From: Streptomyces sp. SCUT-3
GTDB taxonomy: Bacteria > Actinomycetota > Actinomycetes > Streptomycetales > Streptomycetaceae
Direction of reading: 5' to 3'
Assembly: GCF_014083985.1 (NCBI RefSeq)
Contig: NZ_CP046907.1
Span: 5,776,501 to 5,840,500 of the forward strand
DNA: 64,000 bases
Shown here: in pieces, positions 35,876-44,108 of the stretch
How positions within the stretch are numbered: the first letter of the stretch is position 1
How the letters are laid out: every line of letters starts with the position of its first letter
The notes under the pieces: model-generated
Told to the model about the DNA's origin: nothing
Seen by the model: the letters and a program-made list of their open reading frames with translations, nothing else
The model's database searches: none
Translations under genes and position numbers: made by a program

Positions 35876-37471
35876 TCAGGGCACGGCGCCGGCCTCCAGC
35901 GCCTCCTGTCGGCGGCGGGCGGTGGGCAGGTGCCGCGGGTCCAGGGCGGGCAGCTGCCGCAGCAGGCCGATCAGGTGCGGTCCCAGCTCACGGGCCTTCG
36001 CCGGCTGGTCGGTGATGTGCTCCCAGCAGTAGTGCGCGCCGCGGGCGGCCAGCAGGACCTCGGGGGCGTCCGCGGGTTGGTGGGCCAGCCGGGCGCGGCA
36101 GGAGGCGATCCACAGCTCGGTGGCCAGGCCGTAGTTGCCCGCCATCCGGGCCAGGTCGGCCCGGATCTCCGCCCAGTGGGTCGCCTCCAGGCTGTTGGGG
36201 CCGTACTGGCGCATGACCTGCTGTTCCCACACCGCGGCCATGGAGGCGGCCTCGTGGTGCCGGCCCGCCTCGGCGGCCTCCCGGATCAGCGGCCGGGGAT
36301 CGCCCGGCGCGGCGGCGGGCACGCCCGGCACGCCCGGAACGCCCGGAACGCCCGACGCTGCGGGCGGGGCGGCGGGGGCCGGGGGGACAGGCGGAGCCGC
36401 CGGGACGGGCGGCGCCCCCGCGGGCGGCGTGTGCACCACCTGGGTGTGCGCCGGTGTCTGGACCGGGACCATCGGCGGCATCGGCGTGGAGAAACGTCCC
36501 CCGGACGGCGGCGCCGGGGCGGTGGTGACCGCGGCCGTCCGGAACCCGGGAGGCGGGGAGACCGCGGTGACGGGCGAGGGCCGGTGGAGCGGCGGCGCGT
36601 CCGGGCGGACCGGCACGTCCTGCACCACAGCCACGCCCCGCACCGTCGTCACGCCCCGCACTGTCGTCATGCCCTGCACCGGTGCCGGTTCCTGCGCCGC
36701 TGCCGCGCCCTGCGGCACCGGCGTTCCCCGGACACCCGCCGTGCCCGGTGCCGCCGGTACGTCCGGGGAGGCCGGCGGGTCCCAGTGGTGCGCGGTCGCG
36801 GTGAGGGCCCGCGGCACGGGCAGCACCACGGTGCCGGGCGGAAGGTCCGCCGACGCGACGGCCGCCGCGTGCAGTTGGGCGGTGCCCGGCCGGGAGCGGC
36901 CGTGCCGCAGCTGCTCGACCAGCCGGCGGGTGTACGGGCCGGGGCCGGCCGGGACCGGCCCGGCGGCGGCGACCGTGCCGTACAGGGGCAGCCCGAGGCC
37001 CAGGGCCTCCGGGTCCTGCCGCACCTGGAGCCAGGCGGCCTTGTCGGCGACCAGGTCGGCCAGGAGCGTGGTGGTCCCGGCGGGCCGGATCCGCAGCTCG
37101 TTGTGCAGCCAGGACCACGGCAGGGCGGTGTAGCGCACGGTCGAGGCGGTGGTGCCGCCCAGGGCCAGGTGCAGCCGGTGCTGCTTGCGGTCGCTGGTGA
37201 GCTGTCCGGTCAGGTACACCAGCAGCGGCCCGCCGGCCGCGGCGGCGGCCCGCAGCCGCAGCAGGACGGTGTTGGGGTCGCGCAGCCCGTCGAGGTGGAC
37301 GACGTCGGTGGGCACCGTGCTGCCGAGCAGGATGTGGGACGGGACTGCGGCGAGCGCGGCGAGGTTGGCGGTGGGAGTGGGCTGCGCGCGACGCCGGTGC
37401 ACGGCTCCGGCCCCGGCGACCAGGAGGACGTGGCCGCGCTGATCCGTCGTCTGCTCCCCGGTGATCTGCAT
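35876..37471 (-). CDS. caspase-like-fold protein with degenerate active site and helical tail
   Basis: 531 residues. The first 150 follow a caspase-like pattern: a central strand VVHLDGLRDPNTVLLRLR, then LLVYLTGQLTSDRKQHRLHL where active enzymes have YxxGHG, and TALPWSWLHNEL. The catalytic His position is Gln, so I expect a non-proteolytic domain. A Pro/Ala/Val-rich linker of about 150 residues (GVPGVPGVPGVP repeats) follows. The C-terminal 150 residues are helical, TPR-like (EATHWAEIRADLARMAGNYG). Fold assignment is from pattern only. It is divergent from the lipase gene across a palindromic operator. Confidence 0.55.
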   Translation of the reverse strand: MQITGEQTTDQRGHVLLVAGAGAVHRRRAQPTPTANLAALAAVPSHILLGSTVPTDVVHLDGLRDPNTVLLRLRAAAAAGGPLLVYLTGQLTSDRKQHRLHLALGGTTASTVRYTALPWSWLHNELRIRPAGTTTLLADLVADKAAWLQVRQDPEALGLGLPLYGTVAAAGPVPAGPGPYTRRLVEQLRHGRSRPGTAQLHAAAVASADLPPGTVVLPVPRALTATAHHWDPPASPDVPAAPGTAGVRGTPVPQGAAAAQEPAPVQGMTTVRGVTTVRGVAVVQDVPVRPDAPPLHRPSPVTAVSPPPGFRTAAVTTAPAPPSGGRFSTPMPPMVPVQTPAHTQVVHTPPAGAPPVPAAPPVPPAPAAPPAASGVPGVPGVPGVPAAAPGDPRPLIREAAEAGRHHEAASMAAVWEQQVMRQYGPNSLEATHWAEIRADLARMAGNYGLATELWIASCRARLAHQPADAPEVLLAARGAHYCWEHITDQPAKARELGPHLIGLLRQLPALDPRHLPTARRRQEALEAGAVP

Positions 37472-37533
37472 GGATGCACGGTACCGACACCGGCGCCGCT
37501 CCCGCGCGGACCGGCGGCCGACGCCGCACCAAT

Positions 37534-37553
37534 CTCTTGCCCGTAGGCAAGAG
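37534..37553. promoter_or_regulatory. perfect palindrome CTCTTGCC-CGTA-GGCAAGAG
   Basis: An 8-bp inverted repeat with a 4-base centre in the 297-bp gap between the caspase-like gene and the divergent lipase. The inner TTGCC...GGCAA halves match those before ctaD, but with 4 rather than 5 central bases. TTGACC nearby (37570) could be a -35 for the lipase direction. The regulator is unknown. Confidence 0.6.
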
Positions 37554-37768
37554 TTGTTCGTGCACGACCCTTGACCTCCGGCGTGTACCTGTCAGTAACC
37601 TTGCGTCACTCCGCACGGGGGCGGACACCCCGCCCACGCGGCCCGGAACGGGGCCCGTTCCTCCGCCGCGCCCGCCTCCCTGGCCATTCCGTGACCCGGA
37701 ACGGCGTGACCGGACACCACTCCCGGCGCCCCCACGCGCCTCCCCCCAGCACACCGTGAGGTCGTCCA

Positions 37769-38452
37769 GTGAAGAAGACCCTGCTCGTGGCCGCCGTCGC
37801 CGGCCTTCTCCTCCCCCTCCAGACGCCGTCCTCCGCCGGCGCGGCGAGCGCGTCCGCCTTCGGGCCGTCCAGCCACCCGGTCATGTTCGTCCACGGCTAC
37901 TCCGGCAGCGGTTCCAACTGGAACACCATGGCGGACCGGTTCAGGAACGACGGCTGGCCCTCGAGTCACCTCAAGCAGTGGAGCTACGACTCGAGCCAGT
38001 CCAACGCCGTCACCGCGCAGCAGCTCGCCACCCAGATCGACCAACTGCTCGCCGCCACCGGTGCTTCGCAGGTCGACGTCGTCACCCACTCCATGGGCGG
38101 CCTCTCCTCGCGTTACTACGCCAAGAACCTCGGAGGCGCCTCCAGGATCGACACCTGGGTCTCCCTCGGCGGGCCGAACCACGGCACCGACTGGGCCAAC
38201 GCCTGCGCCGACACCTCCTGCCGCGAGATGCGGGTCGGCTCGGACTTCCTGACCGCCCTCAACTCCGGGGACGAGACCCCCGGTTCCCCCCGCTACGCGA
38301 CCTGGTGGTCGCCGTGCGACACCATCATCAACCCCGACAGCAGCGTCTCCCTGTCGGGGGCGGCCAACACGCGCACCGCCTGCCTGAGCCACAGCGGGCT
38401 GCTCACCGACGCCACCGTCTACGCCCAGGTCCGGGACACGGTCAACGGCTGA
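37769..38452 (+). CDS. secreted lipase, class 2 (LipA/EstA-like)
   Basis: Extracellular triacylglycerol lipase or esterase of 227 residues. The signal peptide (MKKTLLVAAVAGLLLPLQ then an Ala-rich cleavage region around SSAGAASA) is followed by the mature fold starting HPVMFVHGYSGSGSNW. The nucleophile is in VDVVTHSMGGLSSRYYA, the acid in WWSPCDTIINPDS, and the His in CLSHSGLLTD. Four cysteines in the mature part suggest two disulfides. GTG 37769 has a GTGAGG site upstream. It is monocistronic as far as seen. Confidence 0.88.
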   Translation: MKKTLLVAAVAGLLLPLQTPSSAGAASASAFGPSSHPVMFVHGYSGSGSNWNTMADRFRNDGWPSSHLKQWSYDSSQSNAVTAQQLATQIDQLLAATGASQVDVVTHSMGGLSSRYYAKNLGGASRIDTWVSLGGPNHGTDWANACADTSCREMRVGSDFLTALNSGDETPGSPRYATWWSPCDTIINPDSSVSLSGAANTRTACLSHSGLLTDATVYAQVRDTVNG

Positions 38453-38711
38453 TCCCGCACCCCGCGGACCCCGGACCGGTGGCCCAGCACGGGGGCGGCA
38501 CGCCCCGCACGCGGCCCGGGGACCGCGGGTGCGCACTGTGCCGGGCAGGCGGAGCCGCGGCTGTTCACTGACTTCTCCCAGGATGCCCTGGCCTTCAGGC
38601 CGGGGAGGAATGGGTCCTTGGCACGGAGCCGCGAAGCGGCGGAGTCCTGGGCGCATCTGTTCCGGCCTGGGCTTTCTTCCGTTGTCAGTGGAGGGGGCTA
38701 GGTTTCCGGCC

Positions 38712-39917
38712 ATGACGACAGCAGCGGTGGCGGTCGGCGGTGTGGCGGGGTGTGCCCGGTACACGTACCGGTTGCGGGTGTCGTCGACCGCGCTCGCCCG
38801 GTTGGAGGCGGAGTGGGCGCGGTGCCGGTGGGTGTGGAACGAGTGCGTGGCCGTCTCCCGCAGGATCCACGCCTTGAACAAGGCGTCCGGGGGGAGGGCC
38901 ACGTGCGGTCCGGCGCAGCTGGACAGGATGCTGACCGCGGCCCGCGCCCAGCTGCCGTGGCTGCGCGAGGGCGCCTCCGTCCCGCAGCAGCAGACGGTGC
39001 GGGACTTCGCCGCCTCCCGCGCCAAGGCGCTCAAGGACATCCGGGCGGGGTTGCCGGTGCGGCGCAGGGCCGGGCTGCCGCGGCACAGGAAGAAGCGCGA
39101 GGCCGATCCGACCTTGAACTACACCGTCCGGGGCTTCCGGCTCAGGGACGGCCGGTTGCATCTGGCCGGGGGGATCGTGCTGACCGTGGTGTGGTCCCGG
39201 GACCTGCCTGCCGATCCGACGAGCGTGCGCATCTACCGGGACGGTCTGGGGCACTGGTACGCCTCGTTCGTCGTGGCCGCCGCGGTGCAGCCGCTGCCCG
39301 CCACCGGCCGAGTGCTCGGCGTCGACTGGGGCGTGGCGGTGATCGCCACCACCACCTCCGACGCGCACGACCTGCCGCACCCCGGGCACGGCAAGGCCGC
39401 AGCGCAGCGGCTGGCCCGCTATCAGCAGATGATGGCCCGGCGCCGCCCGGCGCGCGGGCAGGCCGCCTCCGCCGGATACCGGACCGCGCGGCGCCGGGCC
39501 GCGCGGCTGCACAAGAAGGTGGCGCGGCAGCGCACTGACACCGCCCGCAAGTGGGCCAAGCGCGTCGTCCGGGACCATGACGCGGTCGCGGTGGAGGACT
39601 TCCGCCCGAGGTTCCTCGCCAGGACCACGATGGCGCGGAAGGCGGCCGACGCCGCGATCGGCGCGACGAAGGCGGCGCTGGTGGAGATGGGCCGCAAGCA
39701 CGGCCGGGACGTGCACCTGGTGCATCCCGCGCACACCACCACGGACTGCGCCCGGTGCGGAGCGAGAACCAAGCACGCACTCCCGCTGTCCGAGCGAACC
39801 TACACGTGCACCATGTGCGGAGCCGTCTCGCCCAGGGACAAGAACTCCGCACGCGTGATGCTCGTCCGGGCCGGTCTCGACCCGGCCGGCGCTGATCTCG
39901 TAAGACCTGCCACCTGA
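38712..39917 (+). CDS. tnpB: TnpB RNA-guided nuclease, catalytic residues intact
   Basis: 401 residues. The N-terminal OB/helical domain starts ARYTYRLRVSSTALARLEAE. RuvC-like residues are present: D205 in GVDWGVAVIATT, E295 in AVAVEDFRPR and D376 in SPRDKNSARV. The zinc finger has CARCG and CTMCG. TnpB proteins use an RNA from the element's 3' end to cut DNA next to a short adjacent motif, helping the element persist. ATG 38712 is used. Nothing is broken, so the nuclease could be active. It lacks the companion transposase. Confidence 0.88.
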   Translation: MTTAAVAVGGVAGCARYTYRLRVSSTALARLEAEWARCRWVWNECVAVSRRIHALNKASGGRATCGPAQLDRMLTAARAQLPWLREGASVPQQQTVRDFAASRAKALKDIRAGLPVRRRAGLPRHRKKREADPTLNYTVRGFRLRDGRLHLAGGIVLTVVWSRDLPADPTSVRIYRDGLGHWYASFVVAAAVQPLPATGRVLGVDWGVAVIATTTSDAHDLPHPGHGKAAAQRLARYQQMMARRRPARGQAASAGYRTARRRAARLHKKVARQRTDTARKWAKRVVRDHDAVAVEDFRPRFLARTTMARKAADAAIGATKAALVEMGRKHGRDVHLVHPAHTTTDCARCGARTKHALPLSERTYTCTMCGAVSPRDKNSARVMLVRAGLDPAGADLVRPAT

Positions 39918-39976
39918 TAGGTGCCGGGCGGAGTGAGCCAGGAATCCTCCTCGTTCACGAGGAGGAGGAGTCAAAA
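39780..39976 (+). ncRNA. probable omega (reRNA) guide region of the tnpB element
   Basis: Known omega RNAs overlap the 3' end of tnpB and run to the right element end, with the guide taken from flanking DNA. The stem at 39945-39966 matches a terminal structure of such RNAs. Limits are estimated from the family rule; no promoter is seen. Confidence 0.35.
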
Positions 39977-40054
39977 CGCGGGCCGCAACGGCTAGGATTC
40001 ACGGCGACATCGCGTGTCGGTCACCGGTCGGGTGAGGCATGGAGGTGTCGGGAG

Positions 40055-40070
40055 ATGCCTTCGGAGGCAT
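40055..40070 (+). promoter_or_regulatory. hairpin covering the ribosome site of the VOC gene
   Basis: ATGCCT-TCGG-AGGCAT is a perfect 6-bp stem with a stable TCGG-type loop. The Shine-Dalgarno GGAGG (40063-40067) lies in its loop and right arm, 6 bases before the TTG start. Folding would hide the ribosome site. Confidence 0.4.
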
Positions 40071-40073
40071 TCC

Positions 40074-40463
40074 TTGTCGGTCGAGTTGAACCACACGATC
40101 ATCCATGCCCGGGACAACCGGGAATCCGCGGAGTTCTTCGCGGACCTGCTGGGCCTCGAGATCACAGCCGAGTGGGGCCCGTTCGTCGCCGTCGGCCTGA
40201 GCAACGGCGTCACGCTGGACTTCGCCGCGATCCCCGCGGACAGGATCACCCCCCAGCACTACGCCTTCCTGGTCTCCGAGGAGGAGTTCGACGCGGCGTA
40301 CGCCCGGATCAGGCTGCGCGGCATCGAGCACTACGCCGACCCGCACCGGAAACACCCCGGCGCGATCAACCACAACGACGGCGGCCGCGGCGTGTACTTC
40401 ATGGACCCGGCGGGCCACGCCATGGAACTCATCACCGTGCCGTACGGCGGCCGGACCGCGTAG
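40074..40463 (+). CDS. VOC (glyoxalase/bleomycin-resistance fold) protein
   Basis: 129 residues. The first module is HTIIHARDNRESAEFFADLL and the second HYAFLVSEEEFDAAYARIR, closing with VYFMDPAGHAMELITVPYGG, whose Glu is the usual metal ligand. Histidines near the N terminus (HTIIHARD) and GAINHNDGGRG support a metal site. TTG 40074 is chosen for its GGAGG site 6 bases upstream and because the fold begins directly. An upstream GTG at 40014 lacks a good site. The function could be extradiol cleavage, isomerisation or drug binding; not decided. Confidence 0.8.
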   Translation: MSVELNHTIIHARDNRESAEFFADLLGLEITAEWGPFVAVGLSNGVTLDFAAIPADRITPQHYAFLVSEEEFDAAYARIRLRGIEHYADPHRKHPGAINHNDGGRGVYFMDPAGHAMELITVPYGGRTA

Positions 40464-40512
40464 GCGCATGCGCCGCGGGGGCCGCACTCCGCACCCTGCC
40501 GCCGAGACGAGC

Positions 40513-40577
40513 CGGGGTGGCAAACCGCAGAAGAAACAAGGGCGAAACGGGCAGGTTTTCTGCGGTTTGCCACCCCG
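40513..40577. repeat. 20-bp perfect inverted repeat with 25-bp spacer
   Basis: CGGGGTGGCAAACCGCAGAA (40513-40532) and its exact complement (40558-40577) flank GAAACAAGGGCGAAACGGGC plus five bases. It lies between the VOC and rhomboid genes. It is less GC-rich than typical terminators and looks like the ends of a tiny mobile relic or a stable RNA hairpin; a terminator role for the VOC gene is also possible. Confidence 0.75.
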
Positions 40578-40655
40578 TTCGCCCGAGCGAGTGCCGCTTG
40601 CCGAGGCGTGCGGGACGGTCGGCTTCAACGGCGCCGATGCGGGGAGGGTCGGGAT

Positions 40656-41477
40656 GTGGTCATTCCCGTTCATGATGTCGACAACCCGGTGCGCCGCACC
40701 CCGTGGGTCACCTACGCGCTGATCGCCGTCAACGTGGTGGTGTTCCTGCGCACCCCCGGGGTGGTGGACTCCCTCACGGGCGAGACCGGTCTCGCCCATC
40801 TGTGCCGGCTCCAGGCGTTCCTGGAGCACTGGGGCGCGGTCCCGCGGGAGCTGGTGAGCAACGACCCGCCCACGCAGGTCCCGACGGGGAGCACCGCGGT
40901 CGGCCCGCGGGGCCCCGGGTGCCTGGTCGGGCCGCCCGGGTACGAGAAGTCGCCGCCGCTGTCGGTGCTGACCGCGATGTTCCTGCACGCGGGCTGGCTG
41001 CACCTGCTGGGCAACATGCTGTTCCTGTGGATCTTCGGCAACAACATCGAGGACCGGCTGGGCCGGGTGCGCTTCCTGCTGTTCTACCTGGTCTGCGGGT
41101 ACGTGGCCGGGTACGGCTTCGCCCTGGTCAACCCCGGGTCCGCCGAGCCGCTGGTCGGGGCCTCCGGGGCGGTCGCGGGCGTACTGGGCGCCTACCTGGT
41201 GCTCTATCCGCGGGTGCGGGTGTGGGCCCTGGTGCCGTTCTTCTTCTTCGTCCCGCTGCGGCTGCCGGCATGGGCGGTGCTGGGGCTGTGGTTCGTCCTG
41301 CAGGCGCTGTACTCGGCCGGGTACGGGGTGTCCGGTGCGGCGAGCGTCGCCTATCCGGCGCACGTGGCCGGGTTCGTGACGGGAGCGCTGCTGGCCCTGC
41401 CGCTGCGCCCCGGCACCCCGCCGCCCCCCGCCGCCCCGCCGCCCCGCCGGGGACGCCCGGTGGGGCCGCAGTGGTGA
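40656..41477 (+). CDS. rhomboid intramembrane serine protease
   Basis: 273 residues with about six to seven membrane helices. The nucleophile is in the GASGAVAGVLGAY motif and the paired His in AYPAHVAGFVTG; the HAGWLHLLGNMLFLWIFG loop carries the conserved His/Asn of the family. It would cleave membrane proteins near their transmembrane segments. GTG 40656 follows GGGGAGG by 8 bases. A Pro-rich cytosolic tail ends the protein. It overlaps a small downstream frame (GTGGTGA). Confidence 0.9.
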   Translation: MVIPVHDVDNPVRRTPWVTYALIAVNVVVFLRTPGVVDSLTGETGLAHLCRLQAFLEHWGAVPRELVSNDPPTQVPTGSTAVGPRGPGCLVGPPGYEKSPPLSVLTAMFLHAGWLHLLGNMLFLWIFGNNIEDRLGRVRFLLFYLVCGYVAGYGFALVNPGSAEPLVGASGAVAGVLGAYLVLYPRVRVWALVPFFFFVPLRLPAWAVLGLWFVLQALYSAGYGVSGAASVAYPAHVAGFVTGALLALPLRPGTPPPPAAPPPRRGRPVGPQW

Positions 41478-41611
41478 CCGCCCCGGCGCCCCCGCCGGCC
41501 CGGCGCGCGGTGGGTGCCCGTGCCGGGGAGTACGTACGCTGGGTGCGGGACCTGCGGCACCGGGACCGGGCGGCACCGGCGCCGCGCCCGCGGCCCGTCC
41601 GGCCGTCGTGA
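41474..41611 (+). CDS. possible small basic protein, 45 aa
   Basis: Starts GTG 41474 overlapping the rhomboid stop and ends 41611. The central GARAGEYVRWVRDLRHRDR looks protein-like, and the rest is Pro/Ala/Arg-rich. Unrecognised. The close overlap favours a coupled gene; the low complexity argues against it. Confidence 0.35.
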   Translation: MTAPAPPPARRAVGARAGEYVRWVRDLRHRDRAAPAPRPRPVRPS

Positions 41612-41655
41612 CCGGACGGAGCGGCCGCCCGCAGCCCGTCATCCAGGAGACGCCC

Positions 41656-42156
41656 ATGAGCACCAACGAGTACGACCCCGCCAGGGCCCCGCTCACCCCG
41701 GCGGCACGGCGGGGGCTCGAGGACGAGCTGGAGCAGTTGCGCCGGCAGCGGGACGAGGTCGCGAGGATCCTGGCGGGCGGCACCGACTCCCCGGGGGACA
41801 GCGTCGACCAGGCCCGGACCATCGAGGCCATGGACCGGCTCGCCTGGCTCGAGGACCGCATCAGGGAGGTCTCCGACCGGCTCGAGGCGGCCCGCTCCGC
41901 CCCGGCGCCCGGCCCGGCGCAGCCCGGGGACGTCGTCACCGTGGGCAGCACGGTCACCCTGGAGTACTCCGACGGCACCACGGCCACCCTGCGCGTGGGG
42001 GACATCGCCGAGGACCTGGGGGAGGGGAACCTGATCACCCCGGACAGCCCCCTCGGCCTGGCGCTCCTCGGCCGCCGGACCGGCGAGACCGTCGGCTACG
42101 ACGCACCGGAGGGCAGGCTCAGCGTCCGGGTGCTGGAGACCGCCCGAAACGGGTAG
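41656..42156 (+). CDS. GreA/GreB-like C-domain protein
   Basis: 166 residues. An N-terminal coiled coil (LTPAARRGLEDELEQLRRQR to RIREVSDRLEAAR) is followed by an FKBP-like Gre C domain (VTVGSTVTLEYSDGTTATLR, ITPDSPLGLALLGRRTGETV). This matches actinobacterial Gre-factor relatives that bind RNA polymerase. Whether it stimulates cleavage or inhibits is unknown; acidic tip residues DSPGDSVDQA are present. ATG 41656 has AGGAGA 6 bases upstream. Confidence 0.85.
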   Translation: MSTNEYDPARAPLTPAARRGLEDELEQLRRQRDEVARILAGGTDSPGDSVDQARTIEAMDRLAWLEDRIREVSDRLEAARSAPAPGPAQPGDVVTVGSTVTLEYSDGTTATLRVGDIAEDLGEGNLITPDSPLGLALLGRRTGETVGYDAPEGRLSVRVLETARNG

Positions 42157-42191
42157 GCGCCCCGGGCGCCGCAGGCTCTAGAGTCAAAGGC

Positions 42192-42584
42192 ATGACGTCG
42201 CAGGAGGGAACCGCCCGGGTCGACAGCTGGATCTGGTCGGTCCGGCTGGTGAAGACCCGCTCCATGGCCGCCGCCGCCTGCCGCGCAGGCCACGTCCGGG
42301 TCAACGGCGACCGGGTCAAGCCCGCCCAGCCGGTGAAGGCCGGGGACCAGGTGAGGCTGTACCACGCGGGCCGCGAGAGGATAGTCGTCGTCTCGCGCCC
42401 GATCAGCAAGCGGGTCGGTGCGGCCGTCGCCGCGGAGTGCTTCGTCGACAACAGCCCGCCGCCCCCGCCGCGCGAGGAGAGGGCGGCGATCGGCCTGCGC
42501 GACCGCGGGGCGGGCCGCCCGACCAAGCGCGACCGCCGCGAACTGGACAGGCTGTACGGCCGCGGGGCGGAGACGCCCCGCTGA
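42192..42584 (+). CDS. S4-domain RNA-binding protein, Hsp15-like
   Basis: 130 residues. The S4 domain is VDSWIWSVRLVKTRSMAAAA followed by HVRVNGDRVKPAQPVKAGDQ, as in heat-shock protein 15, which binds stalled 50S subunits carrying nascent chains. The C-terminal tail is basic (GRPTKRDRRELDRLYGR), a typical Hsp15 feature. It begins 35 bp after the Gre-like gene on the same strand; a shared stress role is possible. Confidence 0.87.
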   Translation: MTSQEGTARVDSWIWSVRLVKTRSMAAAACRAGHVRVNGDRVKPAQPVKAGDQVRLYHAGRERIVVVSRPISKRVGAAVAAECFVDNSPPPPPREERAAIGLRDRGAGRPTKRDRRELDRLYGRGAETPR

Positions 42585-42620
42585 GCGGGGCGGGGCCGTG
42601 GTGCGCAGACGCCCCGCGGG

Positions 42621-44108
42621 TCAGCTCCCCCGGTAGAGCCGGTCGAGGTCGACCAGGACCACCTCGCCGCGTTCCCCGGCGGCGCGGAGCTCCGGGGTGA
42701 AGCCGGCGCCGCCGTAGCAGGCGGGCCGGGCGCGGCCGACGTCCTCGCCGCGGTCGGCGAGCAGCGCCAGCAGGCGGCGGATCCGCTCCAGGTGGCGCAC
42801 GTCCATGACCTCGTCCCAGCACGTCCGCCCGACCGACAGCAGAGCCCCCCGGCGGGTGCCGGCGCCCGCCCGCAGGACCACCTCGGCGTCGAGGCGGGCG
42901 TGCTGTTCCGGATCGGTCAGGGAACCGCAGGACACGGCGCCGGGGGCCACGCCGAAGGTCTCCGGCGCGGCGAACCCCGCGGCCCAGTCCCGGCACACCT
43001 GGGCGAAGTGCGGGCCGGCCACCGCGGAGTCGAAGACGGCGCGGGCCCGCTTCCAGACGCCGACGGCGTCCTCCTGCTCCAGCGCGGAGCGGTGGGGGGC
43101 GGCGACGGCGTGCTCGAAGGCCAGCAGCGGCTCGGTGATCCGGTAGCGCGTCAGGGCCGGCCGGAAGGCGTCCGGCTCCCCGCACAGCAGACCGCAGTCC
43201 TGCAGGACCACCAGGGCGTGGGAGACGTCCGGCAGGGGCCGGTCCAGCCGTTCGGCGATCTCGCCGCGGGTCGAGCACCCCGAGGTGACGGCGGTCATCG
43301 CCGAGTGGCACAGGGCGCGGTCCCAGTGGTCCATCTCCTCCTGGAGCAGGTGCCGCGCCTCGCGGAACAGGGGCGTGCGGGGGTTCAGGACGGTCCTGCA
43401 CACCCAGGCGTCGAAGTCCTCCGGGCCCGAGGGGGCCTCCTCGCACGCGTAGTCGTACCGGTACGCCGGGGTCCCGCCCACGACGGCGTGCACCAGCAGG
43501 GCCAGGCGCGGGTCCTCGATACCCCACAGCCGGGCGGCCCGCCGGAAGTCCAGGGTGTGCACCGCGAGCTCCAGACCGGCCAGCCCGTGCAGGGGTGAGG
43601 GCCTGTTGAACAGCCGGCTCATCACGGACACGGCGCTGCCGCACAGCAGCAGGCGCGAGCGGTTGTGCGGCCGCTCCCGGCGCACGCGGTGGTAGGCGCC
43701 CTCGACCACGGAGGGCAGCGCGGGGCTCTGCCGGACGAGGTCGGGGAACTCGTCCAGGACCACCGGCAGCGGCTCCCGGTCCCCCAGGGCCAGCAGGGCG
43801 TCGACGGCGTCCTCCCAGCGCGGCAGCGGCACCGGGGACGACGCCCCGGTGCGGCGGGCGAGGTCCTCGCCCAGACGGCGCAGGGACTCCGCCTCCGTCG
43901 CCTCCTGCGCACCGAAGTAGAAGCCGCCCACCGCCCGGGTCAGGGCCTCCAGCAGGTACGTCTTCCCCTGCCGGAGGCGGCCGGACACGACCCCGAGGGC
44001 GGGCCCGGGACGGGGGTCGCACGCGAAGGCCACCAGGGCCTCCCACTCGGCCTCCCGGTCGAACATCGCCCCGGGCCGGGCGTGGTCCACGGCATCGGGC
44101 TGCGCCAC
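42621..44108 (-). CDS. archaeal-type ATPase with DUF234 C-terminal domain
   Basis: 495 residues. Walker A is VVSGRLRQGKTYLLEAL, Walker B is LPVVLDEFPDLVR, and a sensor region reads LLLCGSAVSVMSRLF. A winged helix follows (STRGEIAERLDRPLPDVSHA), and the C-terminal DUF234 domain (PHFAQVCRDWAAGF and later LDAEVVLRAGAGTRRGALLSVG) resembles a PD-(D/E)xK nuclease fold with the usual E-x-K partly lost. The family is a STAND-like NTPase of unknown role, often linked to mobile or defence genes. GTG 44108 is chosen because GAGGGGAG lies 7 bases upstream. Confidence 0.8.
   Translation of the reverse strand: MAQPDAVDHARPGAMFDREAEWEALVAFACDPRPGPALGVVSGRLRQGKTYLLEALTRAVGGFYFGAQEATEAESLRRLGEDLARRTGASSPVPLPRWEDAVDALLALGDREPLPVVLDEFPDLVRQSPALPSVVEGAYHRVRRERPHNRSRLLLCGSAVSVMSRLFNRPSPLHGLAGLELAVHTLDFRRAARLWGIEDPRLALLVHAVVGGTPAYRYDYACEEAPSGPEDFDAWVCRTVLNPRTPLFREARHLLQEEMDHWDRALCHSAMTAVTSGCSTRGEIAERLDRPLPDVSHALVVLQDCGLLCGEPDAFRPALTRYRITEPLLAFEHAVAAPHRSALEQEDAVGVWKRARAVFDSAVAGPHFAQVCRDWAAGFAAPETFGVAPGAVSCGSLTDPEQHARLDAEVVLRAGAGTRRGALLSVGRTCWDEVMDVRHLERIRRLLALLADRGEDVGRARPACYGGAGFTPELRAAGERGEVVLVDLDRLYRGS

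Larger units (their letters stand above)
38562..39976 (+). mobile_element. solo tnpB element, IS200/IS605-like, without tnpA
   Basis: The left part has a hairpin (CCCTGGCCT-TC-AGGCCGGGG, 38586-38605) just inside a TTCAC-containing junction near 38564-38568. The right part has a second hairpin (TCCTCCTCG-TTCA-CGAGGAGGA, 39945-39966) followed by TCAAAA near 39971. These are the subterminal structures expected of IS605-family ends. No TnpA gene lies inside. Exact ends are estimates. The element sits about 100 bp before the VOC gene and may affect its promoter. Confidence 0.6.

Noticed and set aside
38453-38561. A tnpA gene upstream of tnpB
   Set aside because: No frame with the HUH transposase motif; the stretch holds no gene.
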